Assembly (NCBI GenBank): GCA_900542965.1
Contig: UQPY01000028.1
Span: 1 to 27,014, forward strand
Direction of reading: 5' to 3'
Origin: an uncultured Collinsella sp.
Lineage (GTDB): Bacteria; Actinomycetota; Coriobacteriia; Coriobacteriales; Coriobacteriaceae
DNA: 27,014 nucleotides
Both the position numbers and the translations under genes were made by a program. Shown here one piece after another: positions 1-7,129 of the stretch (within the stretch, counting starts at the first letter, position 1; every line of letters starts with the position of its first letter). The notes beneath the pieces are model-generated. The model was not told the origin of the DNA and made no database searches. It saw only the letters and a program-made list of their open reading frames with translations.

Positions 1-56
1 GGGTGGTTTCTGATGCGGCGCGCTGCGCGCCCCGCACAGGCTAAAGCCTCTAAACC

Positions 57-83
57 AAAATGGCCCCACCCGGGGCCATTTTT
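57..83. terminator. bidirectional intrinsic terminator
   Basis: An 11-bp perfect stem (arms AAAATGGCCCC at 57-67 and GGGGCCATTTT at 72-82) encloses a 4-nt loop. A T-run follows on the plus strand and an A-run precedes it, so it can act in both directions. It lies 35 bp beyond the stop of the minus-strand acetyltransferase and probably also ends a plus-strand gene left of the window. Positions 1-56 hold no gene I can support. Confidence 0.85.
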
Positions 84-117
84 CATTCGAATTAAGGACT
101 GGTACGCGTCCCCGCTC

Positions 118-606
118 TTACGCCTCGCGCAGCCAATCGAACGCGACACGCGGCGTGCCGTCCGGCACATGCACGACGCCGGCACGCTCGAATCCTGCCT
201 TAATACTCGCACCCTGCATGGGCAAGTTGTCCTGGTGCGTATCGATGCGCAGGTGGTCGGCACGCTCCTTGGCAAAGGCAAACATCGCAGCCGCGATACC
301 GTGCGCGGTGCCGTCGGACGCCACACGGTGCAGCACGGCGTACGGAGTGTCGCTGCGCCATTGCCCGTCCTCAATTACGTCATAGCACTCGTCCGGGCCC
401 GGTAAAAAGGCAAACGTCGCCACCACGCGACCGTCGACTTCGCACACATAGCTGCCACCGGCGGCAATATCGGCAGCCAGTTGCTCGGCAGAAGGCGTGC
501 CCTCGGGCCACTGCGTGGCGTTGCCATGCGCGCGCATAAAGGCGCGGGCCGTGTCATAGATAGCCATGACGGCGGGAATGTCGGTATCGAGGGTTTTTCT
601 GATCAT
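118..606 (-). CDS. GNAT family N-acetyltransferase
   Basis: A protein of about 162 residues with the layout of a Gcn5-related acetyltransferase, which transfers acetyl from acetyl-CoA to an amine; the substrate is unknown. It opens IRKTLDTDIPAVMAIYDTAR, the typical first strand and helix of the fold. The cofactor region follows LHRVASDGTAHGIAAAMFAF, with a degenerate R/Q-x-x-G-x-G/A loop. The C-terminal part, with IDTHQDNLPMQ and a following helix, resembles a subgroup common in Gram-positive bacteria. A GTG at 609 directly precedes the ATG at 606, and a GAGG box fits either start (spacing 7 or 10); I chose ATG. It is monocistronic, divergent from the small Cys-rich gene at 684, and the dyad at 629-658 lies between them. 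Family assignment is firm, the function is not. Confidence 0.85.
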   Translation of the reverse strand: MIRKTLDTDIPAVMAIYDTARAFMRAHGNATQWPEGTPSAEQLAADIAAGGSYVCEVDGRVVATFAFLPGPDECYDVIEDGQWRSDTPYAVLHRVASDGTAHGIAAAMFAFAKERADHLRIDTHQDNLPMQGASIKAGFERAGVVHVPDGTPRVAFDWLREA

Positions 607-628
607 CACGCGGCGACCTCACGTTTAT

Positions 629-658
629 TGGTATCACTTTGATTGAGCAATGATACCA
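629..658. promoter_or_regulatory. inverted repeat between divergent genes, possible operator
   Basis: The 8-bp arms TGGTATCA (629-636) and TGATACCA (651-658) are perfect inverted repeats separated by 14 bp. The dyad sits 23 bp from the acetyltransferase start and 26 bp from the small Cys-rich gene start. TATCAT or GATACC inside each arm could serve as a -10 element for opposite promoters. An operator or a symmetric divergent promoter fits; the binding protein is unknown. Confidence 0.4.
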
Positions 659-683
659 GCGTTTGGAGAGGGGCGCGAAGCGG

Positions 684-980
684 ATGGGAAGCAAGAAGCG
701 AGCCGCCTGGTCAAAGGCCAAAAGCGAGTTTTTGGGCGCTGCCACCGGCGGCGATATGAGCGACCTATTTGCGCGCGAGGACGAGCGCCGCGACGCCCTG
801 GACGCCGAGCGCGACGAGGCGTGGCGCTACAAGTCGTGCGAGCGCAAAAACCGTTACGACACGCGCGCCGAGGCCGAGGCCGTTATGGCCGACTGCGAAA
901 ACCGCGGGCGGCGCGGCCTGTCCTGCTACAAATGCAAATACTGCGGCGGGTGGCATTTGACGTCGCACCCTTGGAAATAG
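684..980 (+). CDS. small Cys-rich (putative zinc-binding) protein
   Basis: A 98-residue hydrophilic protein. The N-terminal half is highly charged and probably helical (residues 28-50, rich in Asp, Glu and Arg). The C-terminus carries C81-x2-C84-x2-C87 followed by GGWH91, plus Cys52 and Cys71. The spacing suggests a small metal-binding knuckle. The ending CGGWHLTS resembles small proteins I associate with actinobacterial and phage genomes; that is recollection, not a search result. The start is ATG 684, behind the purine-rich GGAGAGGGG at 665-673. An in-frame TTG at 663 would add seven residues but lies upstream of that site. The gene is alone, divergent from the acetyltransferase and convergent with rsmJ. 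No function can be assigned. Confidence 0.7.
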   Translation: MGSKKRAAWSKAKSEFLGAATGGDMSDLFAREDERRDALDAERDEAWRYKSCERKNRYDTRAEAEAVMADCENRGRRGLSCYKCKYCGGWHLTSHPWK

Positions 981-1027
981 GTCCCGCAACGGCGGGGCGC
1001 TGGCGGAGCGCCGGCATCGCACGCAGG

Positions 1028-1732
1028 CTACGGGCGCGGCGGCACTAAAACATCGTAGCGGACGGCCTTGCCCGCAAGTTGATAGCTCGGCTTAACGCCG
1101 GCAAGCAGTGGCCCCTTCACCGGCCGCTTGATAACGACCTTGCGCGGACGCGCCGCAAGCGCAGCTTTAACCAGCGCCTCCTCATCGGCGCACGGCTGCT
1201 CCAGATGGTGCAAGAGTTGGAACTTCTTTTTGACCGCCGCGCTCTTGGTGCGCTCTGGAAACATGGGGTCCAGATATACCACGTCGGGAACCGCGAGCTC
1301 GCCCTGCCCAATCAGCTCAGCTACATGACGAAGGCCGGCGATGCTGTCCTCGCCCGCATGCAAACGCATGCGCGACACGGCAGTCGCAAGCGCCGGATCA
1401 TCTGCCGCGCGATCCAAGGCATCCTTGAGAAGCGCCGCGATCACGCAATCCTGTTCATACAGATCGACGGTAAAGCCCGCGGCCGCCAGCAGCAGCGAGT
1501 CCTCGCCAAAGCCTGCCGTGGCATCAATCGCCCATGGTTGTTCGATGCCTTTTGCACGCGCAGCCTTCACCAGCAGCTCCTGCTGCAGGCGGCCCTGCTT
1601 GAGCCGTGGAAGCATGCGGGCAAAATCGGCTCGCAACTCCATCGAGCCATCGGTGAGCGTGAGGCCTTTGGGTGTCCTGGTTAACTCTAGCCCTGCCGCC
1701 CGAGCAACAGAAAAGGAATCGACGACACCCAT
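1028..1732 (-). CDS. rsmJ: RsmJ-like 16S rRNA (guanine-N2) methyltransferase
   Basis: A 234-residue class I SAM-dependent methyltransferase that matches the RsmJ/YhiQ family. RsmJ in E. coli makes m2G1516 in 16S rRNA. Visible hallmarks are AIDATAGFGEDSLLLAAAGF (SAM motif I), the acidic strand FTVDLYEQD with CVIAALLKD after it, the signature VVYLDPMFPERTKSA followed by VKKK, and KVVIKRPVKGPLL near the end. The start is ATG 1732, with AGGAG five bases upstream; a GTG at 1738 would overlap that ribosome site. It is 63 bp downstream of the 47-residue membrane ORF on the same strand, so the two may be cotranscribed. It is convergent with the Cys-rich gene. The family is clear; the exact target base in this host is inferred. 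Confidence 0.85.
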   Translation of the reverse strand: MGVVDSFSVARAAGLELTRTPKGLTLTDGSMELRADFARMLPRLKQGRLQQELLVKAARAKGIEQPWAIDATAGFGEDSLLLAAAGFTVDLYEQDCVIAALLKDALDRAADDPALATAVSRMRLHAGEDSIAGLRHVAELIGQGELAVPDVVYLDPMFPERTKSAAVKKKFQLLHHLEQPCADEEALVKAALAARPRKVVIKRPVKGPLLAGVKPSYQLAGKAVRYDVLVPPRP

Positions 1733-1795
1733 GGACACTCCTTAACAAGCAAAACGAATACGTGAGCGCCGTTTATGCCAGCACCCAACCGTCCG

Positions 1796-1939
1796 CTATT
1801 GTCCCACATGCGACATGGCCCACAGCATCCCAATGCAAAGCACCGCCATCAATCCCGTGCACACTGCAGCGATCACGGAATCACTCATGCGCCTTCCCAG
1901 CGACCGGGGCTCACCCACTTGCTTGGCTCCGTACATCAT
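1796..1939 (-). CDS. small single-helix membrane protein (47 aa)
   Basis: A short open frame of 47 codons plus TAG, preceded by a near-ideal AAGGAGG with short spacing to a tandem ATG-ATG start (1939 or 1936). The N-terminal 25 residues are polar and basic (AKQVGEPRSLGRRMSD). They are followed by one hydrophobic segment of about 20 residues, VIAAVCTGLMAVLCIGMLWA, and a short tail ending SHVGQ. This predicts a single transmembrane helix with a positively charged cytoplasmic N-terminus. It lies 63 bp upstream of rsmJ on the same strand, so it may be the first gene of that transcript. I do not recognise a family. The strong ribosome site and coherent topology argue that it is real. Confidence 0.6.
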   Translation of the reverse strand: MMYGAKQVGEPRSLGRRMSDSVIAAVCTGLMAVLCIGMLWAMSHVGQ

Positions 1940-2017
1940 GGCTCCTCCTTCGGTCCAGCTCTTACCATGGCCCCATCATCGCAGCGCCGTGCATACGCTG
2001 CCATCGATTTGACTTAC

Positions 2018-2046
2018 GTCCAGCTTTCCTTTTTGAAAGGTTGGAC
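2018..2046. other. stem-loop in the 1940-2166 divergent intergenic region
   Basis: The 227-bp gap between the small membrane ORF (minus) and the four-helix protein gene (plus) holds no further gene I can support. It contains a two-part stem: GTCCA (2018-2022) with TGGAC (2042-2046), and CTTTC (2024-2028) with GAAAG (2035-2039), around a CTTTTT loop. It could be a 5' leader structure of the minus-strand transcript or an operator. The evidence is structural only. Confidence 0.3.
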
Positions 2047-2087
2047 CGTGCAGGCAAGAGACGCTTTCAGGCGCATGCATCGCCGCG

Positions 2088-2116
2088 TTGAACTACAATG
2101 TGCTTCACCATATGTG
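2088..2116 (+). promoter_or_regulatory. putative promoter of the four-helix membrane protein gene
   Basis: TTGAAC (2088-2093) and TATGTG (2111-2116) are separated by exactly 17 bp, matching a housekeeping sigma-factor layout about 50 bp upstream of the start at 2167. The -10 match is only moderate. Confidence 0.4.
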
Positions 2117-2166
2117 CAGCACAAAGGGTGCGCCAGGTTGGCGTACTCGTATCGAAAGGACCAGCC

Positions 2167-2568
2167 ATGAGCTTCACTCGCAAGACTCTCAAAATCCTTG
2201 CCCTGATTTATTTTGTTCTGGGCATCGCCAGTCTCGTCATTGGAATCGCCGGCATCGCGACCGGCAAGCTCGAGTCCACCTACGGATCGAACGCCATGCT
2301 CGCCGCGGCCGTGATTATCGTCAAGGGCCTCATCGATCTCGCCGCAGGCGTTGCGGGCATCAAGGGTGCCAACAAGCCTTCGCAGGTTGACGGCGCGTTT
2401 AAGCTCGGTATCGTTGCTGCAGTCGCCACGCTTGCCCAGGCGGTGCTCACGCTTCCCGCGTTTGGCGGCGACGCCATCAACTTTGGCGCCTTTGTCATCG
2501 TGGTGTACGACCTGTTCTTTATTCAGCAGGCACACGACGTTAAGGCCGAAAACAAGGACCGCCTGTAG
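2167..2568 (+). CDS. four-helix membrane protein, function unknown
   Basis: A 133-residue protein with four predicted transmembrane helices: about residues 9-31 (ILALIYFVLGIASLVIGIAG), 42-62 (AMLAAAVIIVKGLIDLAAGV), 75-95 (LGIVAAVATLAQAVLTLPAF) and 100-118 (INFGAFVIVVYDLFFIQQA). Both ends are polar, with charged residues VKAENKDRL at the C-terminus. It resembles small hypothetical membrane proteins with repeated glycine-rich helices, but I cannot name a family. The start at ATG 2167 follows GAAAGGA with suitable spacing; a longer reading from 2098 has no ribosome site. It is a single gene between a plausible promoter (2088-2116) and a strong terminator (2608-2643). Confidence 0.75.
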   Translation: MSFTRKTLKILALIYFVLGIASLVIGIAGIATGKLESTYGSNAMLAAAVIIVKGLIDLAAGVAGIKGANKPSQVDGAFKLGIVAAVATLAQAVLTLPAFGGDAINFGAFVIVVYDLFFIQQAHDVKAENKDRL

Positions 2569-2607
2569 TCACCTGTCCCCCACAGCTCCCTGCAGCCAAG
2601 CAACTAA

Positions 2608-2643
2608 AAAGGGCCGATCGCGCATCTCCGCGGTCGGCCCTTT
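2608..2643. terminator. intrinsic terminator
   Basis: The perfect 10-bp arms AAAGGGCCGA (2608-2617) and TCGGCCCTTT (2634-2643) enclose a 16-nt GC-rich loop that can pair further (GCG with CGC). It lies 40 bp after the membrane protein stop, and A/T runs on both sides allow two-way use with rlmA. Confidence 0.85.
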
Positions 2644-2659
2644 ACGTTTGCCCAGATAA

Positions 2660-2695
2660 AACCTGCCAAATAAACCTGTCCCTTTTTGGCAGGTT
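2660..2695. repeat. TGCC/GGCA hairpin repeat with GGGAC core, copy A
   Basis: The 11-bp perfect inverted arms AACCTGCCAAA (2660-2670) and TTTGGCAGGTT (2685-2695) flank a loop reading GGGACAGG on the minus strand. It ends one base before the rlmA stop codon, and in the minus direction it is followed by TTTT, so it can terminate rlmA. It shares TGCC..AAAGGGACnGT..GGCA with the element at 16848-16905 and more loosely with that at 3586-3635. Confidence 0.6.
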
Positions 2696-2696
2696 G

Positions 2697-3512
2697 TTAA
2701 CTGTGGCGGTACTCGGCGATGATGAAGTCGATGTCGGTTTGAAGGGTATCCAAATTTGCCAGGCGCTCTTTGTCGGCAGGGCGCGTGCGGTAGTAGTAGG
2801 GCGTCATCTGAAATACGGCTTCGATGTCGGCCTGGGTCTGAAGCGTAATGTTCGCAGACACCCGCAGCGTTGAGACCAACTCGAGTTCGGTGGTCTTCGG
2901 CAGCTTCTCGTCATTGAGATATGGCGTGTCGTAGAGCACCTCTTTGAGGCCAAACAGATGCCGAGCACCCGGCACCACGGTGTAGAGCGAACCCTCTGGC
3001 GCCAGCACGCGGGCAAACTCACGCTCGTTAAAGGGAGCGAAGAGCTCGGTCACCATATCAAAGGCGCCATCAGCCACGGGGATATCTTTCATGTTGGCCA
3101 CGAAGTACGTCGCATCGCCGCGCTTGGCGGCAAGGCGCACCATCTCCTTGCCCAGGTCGAAACCGTAAGCATCTACGCCAGGCACCGCGCCCATAGCGCT
3201 GGTGTAGTAGCCCTCGCCGCAGCAAATATCGAGCAAGGTCATGGGGCCGTTCGTAGACGCGGCACGTCCAGACACCCGCTCGCGCACCAGCTCGACCATC
3301 GCATCGCGCAACGGCGCGTAGTATCCACGGTTCAAAAAGTCACGACGGCTGCGCGCCTGCGACTTGGGATCACCCATGGAGTCACCGCTCTTGGACGAGC
3401 GCAGCAGATAGAGATAGCCCTCGCGCGCACGGTCAAATCGGTGTCCGCCCGCGCATGCAGCACCGCGCTCGTCGTCCACCAACGGCTCATGGCAAACGGG
3501 ACACAACAACAT
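2697..3512 (-). CDS. rlmA: RlmA-type 23S rRNA (guanine-N1) methyltransferase
   Basis: A 271-residue SAM-dependent methyltransferase of the RlmA (RrmA/TlrB) family, which methylates N1 of G745 or G748 in helix 35 of 23S rRNA. An N-terminal zinc knuckle uses C4-x2-C7, C20 and H24 (LLCPVCHEPL and CAGGHRFD), followed by the family signature AREGYLYLL and a conserved linker DPKSQARSRRDFLNRGYY. The SAM-binding loop is LLDICCGEGYYT, with further motifs VDAYGFDLGKEM and FDMVTELFAPF. The length matches the family. The start at ATG 3512 follows AAGGAGTTGCC. It is monocistronic and divergent from the MATE exporter. Some relatives (TlrB) confer macrolide tolerance, but nothing in the sequence distinguishes that role here. 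Confidence 0.92.
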   Translation of the reverse strand: MLLCPVCHEPLVDDERGAACAGGHRFDRAREGYLYLLRSSKSGDSMGDPKSQARSRRDFLNRGYYAPLRDAMVELVRERVSGRAASTNGPMTLLDICCGEGYYTSAMGAVPGVDAYGFDLGKEMVRLAAKRGDATYFVANMKDIPVADGAFDMVTELFAPFNEREFARVLAPEGSLYTVVPGARHLFGLKEVLYDTPYLNDEKLPKTTELELVSTLRVSANITLQTQADIEAVFQMTPYYYRTRPADKERLANLDTLQTDIDFIIAEYRHS

Positions 3513-3585
3513 GGCAACTCCTTAGCGCGAACAACACAACACCCACCATTGTCGCACGCCTTCCCCACCTAGTCATAGAAGAGAC

Positions 3586-3635
3586 AAGGAGTGTCCCCAG
3601 CTGCCGGCAGAAAAGGAACGTCCCTAAGTGCCGGC
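3586..3635 (+). repeat. TGCCGG/GTCCC hairpin repeat, copy B
   Basis: The inverted arms GCCGGCA (3603-3609) and TGCCGGC (3629-3635) enclose AAAAGGAACGTCCCTAAG. A degenerate second half containing GTGTCCCCAGCTGCC precedes them. The stretch AAAAGGAAnGTCCCnAAGTGCCGG matches the reverse complement of the element at 16848-16905 almost base for base. It sits in the divergent gap between rlmA and the MATE gene, 68 bp upstream of the latter. Confidence 0.7.
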
Positions 3636-3703
3636 TGGCTGCATTAGGAGTATCATCGTCTGCGCAAATAAGCGCGAAAGAGCATATTAGAGATTGAGAG
3701 CGT

Positions 3704-5086
3704 ATGGCTGATACCGCATCTAAGCACATTGACATGACCACCGGCTCGCTGTGGCGCAATATTCCCCTGTTCGCCTTCCCCGTGGCCGCCACGAGCATCT
3801 TGGAGCAGCTTTCGAACCTCATCGCCACGGTCATCATCGGTAACTTCTCGGGCGACCAGGGAACCCTCGCCATGGCGGCGGTCGGCTCCAACGTTCCGCT
3901 TACCAGTCTTATGCTCAACCTGTTTATTGGCATGTCGCTTGGCTCCAACGTGGTTATCGCCAACGCTATCGGCCGCAACGATCAGAACATGGTCAAACGC
4001 GCCGTCCATACCTCGATTTTAATGGCACTCGTGGGCTTTGTCGTCATCGCACTGGGCGAGATCTTTGCCGAGCCCATGCTCGCTGCGCTCAACGTGCCTG
4101 CCGAGACCATGCCGCTCGCCTCGCTCTACCTGCGCGTCTTTTTGCTCAGCATGCCCTCGATCTTGCTCTACAACTTTGAGGCCGCGATCTTCCGCTCCGT
4201 CGGCATCACCCGCATGCCGCTGCAGGCACTTGCCGTGTCCACCATCCTCAACATTGGCCTGGACCTCATCTTTGTCCCCATGCTCCACTGGGGCGTCGCG
4301 GGCGTCGCCATCGCCACCGCCATCGCTTACACCGTCAGTGCCGCTACGCTCTTTATCCGCCTGCTCAAGACCGACTCCGTCGTCCGCGTCACCCCGCGCG
4401 ACCTGGCAATCGACCCCGTCGCCCTTAAGCGCATCGTCAAGATCGGCCTGCCCGCCGGCATCCAAAGCGCCGTCTTTGCCGTCGCCAACATCATCATCCA
4501 GTCCGCCATCAATAGCTTGGGCACCGAGGTCATGGCAGCATCGAGCGCCGCCATGAGCCTGGAGTACGTGTGCTACAACCTGCTCAACAGCTTTAGCCAG
4601 GCCTGCACCACCTTTGTGGGACAAAACCACGGTGCCCGCCAGATCGACCGTTGCACTAAGACGCTCAAGGTCTGCCTGGTCGAAGGCGGCATCGTCGCAC
4701 TCACCACCATCGTCATCATCGTCGGCTTGGGACGCGAAATCTTGGCGCTGTTCAACAGCGATCCCAACATCGTCTCGATCGGCTATATCCGCGTGTGCTC
4801 GATCTTCCCGGCGTACGCCTTTAGCATGTTCTACGAAAACATGTCCGGTTACCTACGCGGCTTTGGCATCTCGCTCATGCCCGCCCTCATCACCATGATC
4901 TGCGTCTGCGGCATTCGCTTCTATTGGGTATTCTGCGTGTTCCCGCACTTCCGCACCTTTGCGAACATCATGATGGTCTACCCCATCAGCCTGGGCACCA
5001 CGGCGTTCTTTATGGTCGTGGCGGTACTACTCTGCCACCCGGCACGCACCTATCGCGCCGCCCAAGCCAAAGCGACAGCCCGCTAA
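3704..5086 (+). CDS. MATE family multidrug/cation exporter
   Basis: A 460-residue integral membrane protein with about twelve hydrophobic helices in two homologous halves, as in multidrug and toxic compound extrusion transporters (NorM/DinF/MepA), which export cationic drugs or metabolites in exchange for Na+ or H+. Family features are the N-terminal GSLWRNIPLFAFPVAATSIL, TVIIGNFSGDQGTLAMAAVG, the second-half FVGQNHGARQIDRCTKTLK and LFNSDPNIVSIG. The length is typical (440-470). The start at ATG 3704 has only a weak GAGAG site. It is a lone gene, convergent with the LysR gene 27 bp away without an obvious terminator between them. Substrate cannot be inferred. Confidence 0.92.
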   Translation: MADTASKHIDMTTGSLWRNIPLFAFPVAATSILEQLSNLIATVIIGNFSGDQGTLAMAAVGSNVPLTSLMLNLFIGMSLGSNVVIANAIGRNDQNMVKRAVHTSILMALVGFVVIALGEIFAEPMLAALNVPAETMPLASLYLRVFLLSMPSILLYNFEAAIFRSVGITRMPLQALAVSTILNIGLDLIFVPMLHWGVAGVAIATAIAYTVSAATLFIRLLKTDSVVRVTPRDLAIDPVALKRIVKIGLPAGIQSAVFAVANIIIQSAINSLGTEVMAASSAAMSLEYVCYNLLNSFSQACTTFVGQNHGARQIDRCTKTLKVCLVEGGIVALTTIVIIVGLGREILALFNSDPNIVSIGYIRVCSIFPAYAFSMFYENMSGYLRGFGISLMPALITMICVCGIRFYWVFCVFPHFRTFANIMMVYPISLGTTAFFMVVAVLLCHPARTYRAAQAKATAR

Positions 5087-5113
5087 ACACCGCACTCAAT
5101 GTCACACCAGTCA

Positions 5114-5980
5114 TTAATTGACAATATGCGAGCTCATATAGTCGATAAAACGCCTCGTGGCGATAGGCATGGTGTCCCAGCTGCGCCAAGCTGCCACCAC
5201 GTCGCGCGAGGGAGCATGCACGATGGGACGCACGCGAATATCGGCCCGCATGCCCTCAACGGTACGACGGTAGAGCATGCTCACGCCTAACCCCTCCTCC
5301 ACCATCGCCATAATGGTGTAGTCGTCGGTGACCTCACTCGTCACGTGCGGCGACAGCCCATGCGCCGCGAATGCATCGAGCACTAGGCTCTGCTCGCCCT
5401 CGTCCAGCAGCACAAACGGCTCGGACGCTAGGTCGGCGAGCGTTACCTTTTCCTTTACCGCCAGCGGATGCGCGGCCGGCAGCAGTGCCACCAACTCGTC
5501 GTGATAGACCACACGCTTCTCGAGCCCCGCGGTAAATCCGCGCGCCGTAAAGCAAAAGTCAACCACGCCATCGTGCACCCACTGGGCGTTGCGCGTGTAA
5601 TCGCCCTGCTTGAGGGTAAAGTGCACGCCAGGATGCAGAGCCCCAAAGTCGCGAATCACGCGCGGCAATACGGTGCGGCTCACGTTAGTGAACGTCGCGA
5701 TACGAATATCAGTCGAGGAGAGTCCCAGCAACTCCTGACGCTTGCCCTCAAGCTCGACCTCGGCAGTTACGATTTGGCGCAGATACGGCAGATACTGCTT
5801 GCCGTCGCGCGTAAGCGAGACACCTTGCTTACCGCGCTCGATAAGCGTGGTACCCAGCTCGCGCTCGAGCGCCTTGACGGCCTGGCTCACCGCGCTTTGT
5901 GTATAGCCCAGCTCGTCGGCCGCACCCTTCAGGCTGCCGCAATCGACCACCATACATACAATCTGATATCGCGATGCCAT
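5114..5980 (-). CDS. LysR family transcriptional regulator
   Basis: A 288-residue LysR-type regulator. The N-terminal winged helix-turn-helix spans about residues 1-60 (YQIVCMVVDCGSLKGAADEL, GYTQSAVSQAVKALERELGT, LIERGKQGVSLTRDG). A linker helix leads to the periplasmic-binding-like effector domain (about 88-288), with LSSTDIRIATF at its first strand. The start at ATG 5980 follows GGAGGCACG. It is divergently transcribed from the EamA/DMT transporter at 6139, the classic arrangement for LysR regulators and their targets, and an interrupted dyad lies between them at 6040-6058. It therefore probably controls itself and the transporter in response to a small molecule, which the sequence does not reveal. 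Confidence 0.92.
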   Translation of the reverse strand: MASRYQIVCMVVDCGSLKGAADELGYTQSAVSQAVKALERELGTTLIERGKQGVSLTRDGKQYLPYLRQIVTAEVELEGKRQELLGLSSTDIRIATFTNVSRTVLPRVIRDFGALHPGVHFTLKQGDYTRNAQWVHDGVVDFCFTARGFTAGLEKRVVYHDELVALLPAAHPLAVKEKVTLADLASEPFVLLDEGEQSLVLDAFAAHGLSPHVTSEVTDDYTIMAMVEEGLGVSMLYRRTVEGMRADIRVRPIVHAPSRDVVAAWRSWDTMPIATRRFIDYMSSHIVN

Positions 5981-6039
5981 CGTGCCTCCACATCGGTGTA
6001 GCTGTAAAACGTTTTGCCAGGGCTTTTTCTACCTACATT

Positions 6040-6058
6040 AGTATTTCTTAATCATACT
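6040..6058. promoter_or_regulatory. candidate LysR binding site
   Basis: The interrupted dyad AGTAT-N9-ATACT, containing a T-N11-A core, is located between the divergent LysR regulator and EamA transporter, 60 bp from the regulator start and 81 bp from the transporter start. LysR-type proteins typically bind such sites. The match is short, so this is suggestive only. Confidence 0.4.
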
Positions 6059-6138
6059 GAAGATACATTCGCTTTACTACATCCACATCTGGGAGCAGAA
6101 TCCTTTTTGCGAAACCGTTCTGTAACAAAAGGAGTCCC

Positions 6139-7041
6139 ATGGATCGCAAAAAAGCAATCGCGCTCTCATTTTCCGTTCCCGTCGCATGGGGCTTTTCATA
6201 CCCCCTCATGAAGATCGGCATGGACAGCATGAACGCCACGAGCATCGTTGCGCTGCGCTGCATCATCGCCTTTGCGGCTTGTCTTGTGCTCTTCCACAAG
6301 CACGCACTGCGCATCAACCGTGACCTCATGGTTCGCGCCGCCATCATCGGCGCCATTATGGCAACCGAGCTCACCTGCATGTGCCTGGGCTCTAGCCTTA
6401 CCTCCGCCTCCACCGCCGGCTTTTTGCAGAGCCTGACGGTCGTGATCGTGCCGTTTGCCAATGCGGCCCTGCTGCGTCGTGCCCCCGAGCGCAAGGTGCT
6501 CGTCGGCACCGCCATCGTCACCTGCGGTATGCTGCTGCTCTCGGGTGCCGACTTTACCAGCCTGAATCCCGGTGCGATCATTATGCTGCTCTCGGCCTTT
6601 GTCTATGCCGGCCACATCATTGTGGCGAAGCGCTTTGTCGAAGATGTCGACCCGCTGGCTTTGGGCGTTTGGCAGCTGGGCTTTGGCGGCCTGTTCTCGG
6701 GCATCGCCGCGTTCGTCCTTGGCGGTTTCACACTTCCCGGCACGCCGGGCGAGGTCGTAGTCGTCGTTGCCCTCGCACTCATCTGCTCTGCCTATGGCTT
6801 TATCACCCAGACGCTCGTGCAGCCCCACGTGCCCGCCGAGACCACCGGATTCGCTTTCTCACTCGAACCGGTCTGCTCTGCCGTCTTCTCGTTCTTCCTG
6901 GTCGGCGAGGTCCTGAGCCCCATCGCCTTCTTTGGCGCCGCCCTCATCCTCACCGGTGTCATGGTGGCAACCGTCGAGCTTCCTCGTCTTCGCGCACATG
7001 AACACGCTCGCATGGCAGGAGCGCCCGAGCGCGTCTCGTAG
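6139..7041 (+). CDS. EamA/DMT superfamily transporter
   Basis: A 300-residue membrane protein with ten predicted helices in two EamA repeats (about residues 7-135 and 148-285), the drug/metabolite transporter fold. The first repeat starts ALSFSVPVAWGFSYPLMKIG, with ALRCIIAFAACLVLF and LTSASTAGFLQSLTVVIVPF. The second contains AFVYAGHIIVAKRFVED and ends PVCSAVFSFFLVGEVLSP, the usual signature before the last helix. The tail is polar. The start at ATG 6139 follows AAAAGGAGTCCC. It is divergent from the LysR gene and 88 bp upstream of ung on the same strand. Members export amino acids, nucleosides or drugs; the substrate is unknown. Confidence 0.92.
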   Translation: MDRKKAIALSFSVPVAWGFSYPLMKIGMDSMNATSIVALRCIIAFAACLVLFHKHALRINRDLMVRAAIIGAIMATELTCMCLGSSLTSASTAGFLQSLTVVIVPFANAALLRRAPERKVLVGTAIVTCGMLLLSGADFTSLNPGAIIMLLSAFVYAGHIIVAKRFVEDVDPLALGVWQLGFGGLFSGIAAFVLGGFTLPGTPGEVVVVVALALICSAYGFITQTLVQPHVPAETTGFAFSLEPVCSAVFSFFLVGEVLSPIAFFGAALILTGVMVATVELPRLRAHEHARMAGAPERVS

Positions 7042-7067
7042 ACCCCACTCTTCATACAGCCGTGGCA

Positions 7068-7113
7068 TAAAGGCAACCGGTGCGCCTTTACAATAGATGC
7101 CAACAGAGCATCT
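7068..7113 (+). other. two consecutive hairpins ahead of ung
   Basis: TAAAGGC (7068-7074) pairs with GCCTTTA (7084-7090), and AGATGC (7095-7100) pairs with GCATCT (7108-7113). The first could attenuate read-through from the EamA gene but has no T-run. The second sits just before the ung ribosome site AAAGGAG and could affect translation. Confidence 0.3.
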
Positions 7114-7129
7114 GCCATAAAGGAGCCCC

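Noticed and set aside
1..13. Possible last codons of an upstream plus-strand gene (Gly-Gly-Phe-stop)
   Set aside because: Only three codons are visible, so coding cannot be supported, although the terminator at 57-83 fits an upstream gene.
1672..2170. Overlapping plus-strand frames in the rsmJ to 2167 region
   Set aside because: They lack ribosome sites and are antisense to rsmJ and to the better-supported 47-residue membrane ORF.
2014..2535. 173-residue minus-strand frame opposite the four-helix membrane protein gene
   Set aside because: It is antisense to a frame with four clean membrane helices and a good start; no domain seen.
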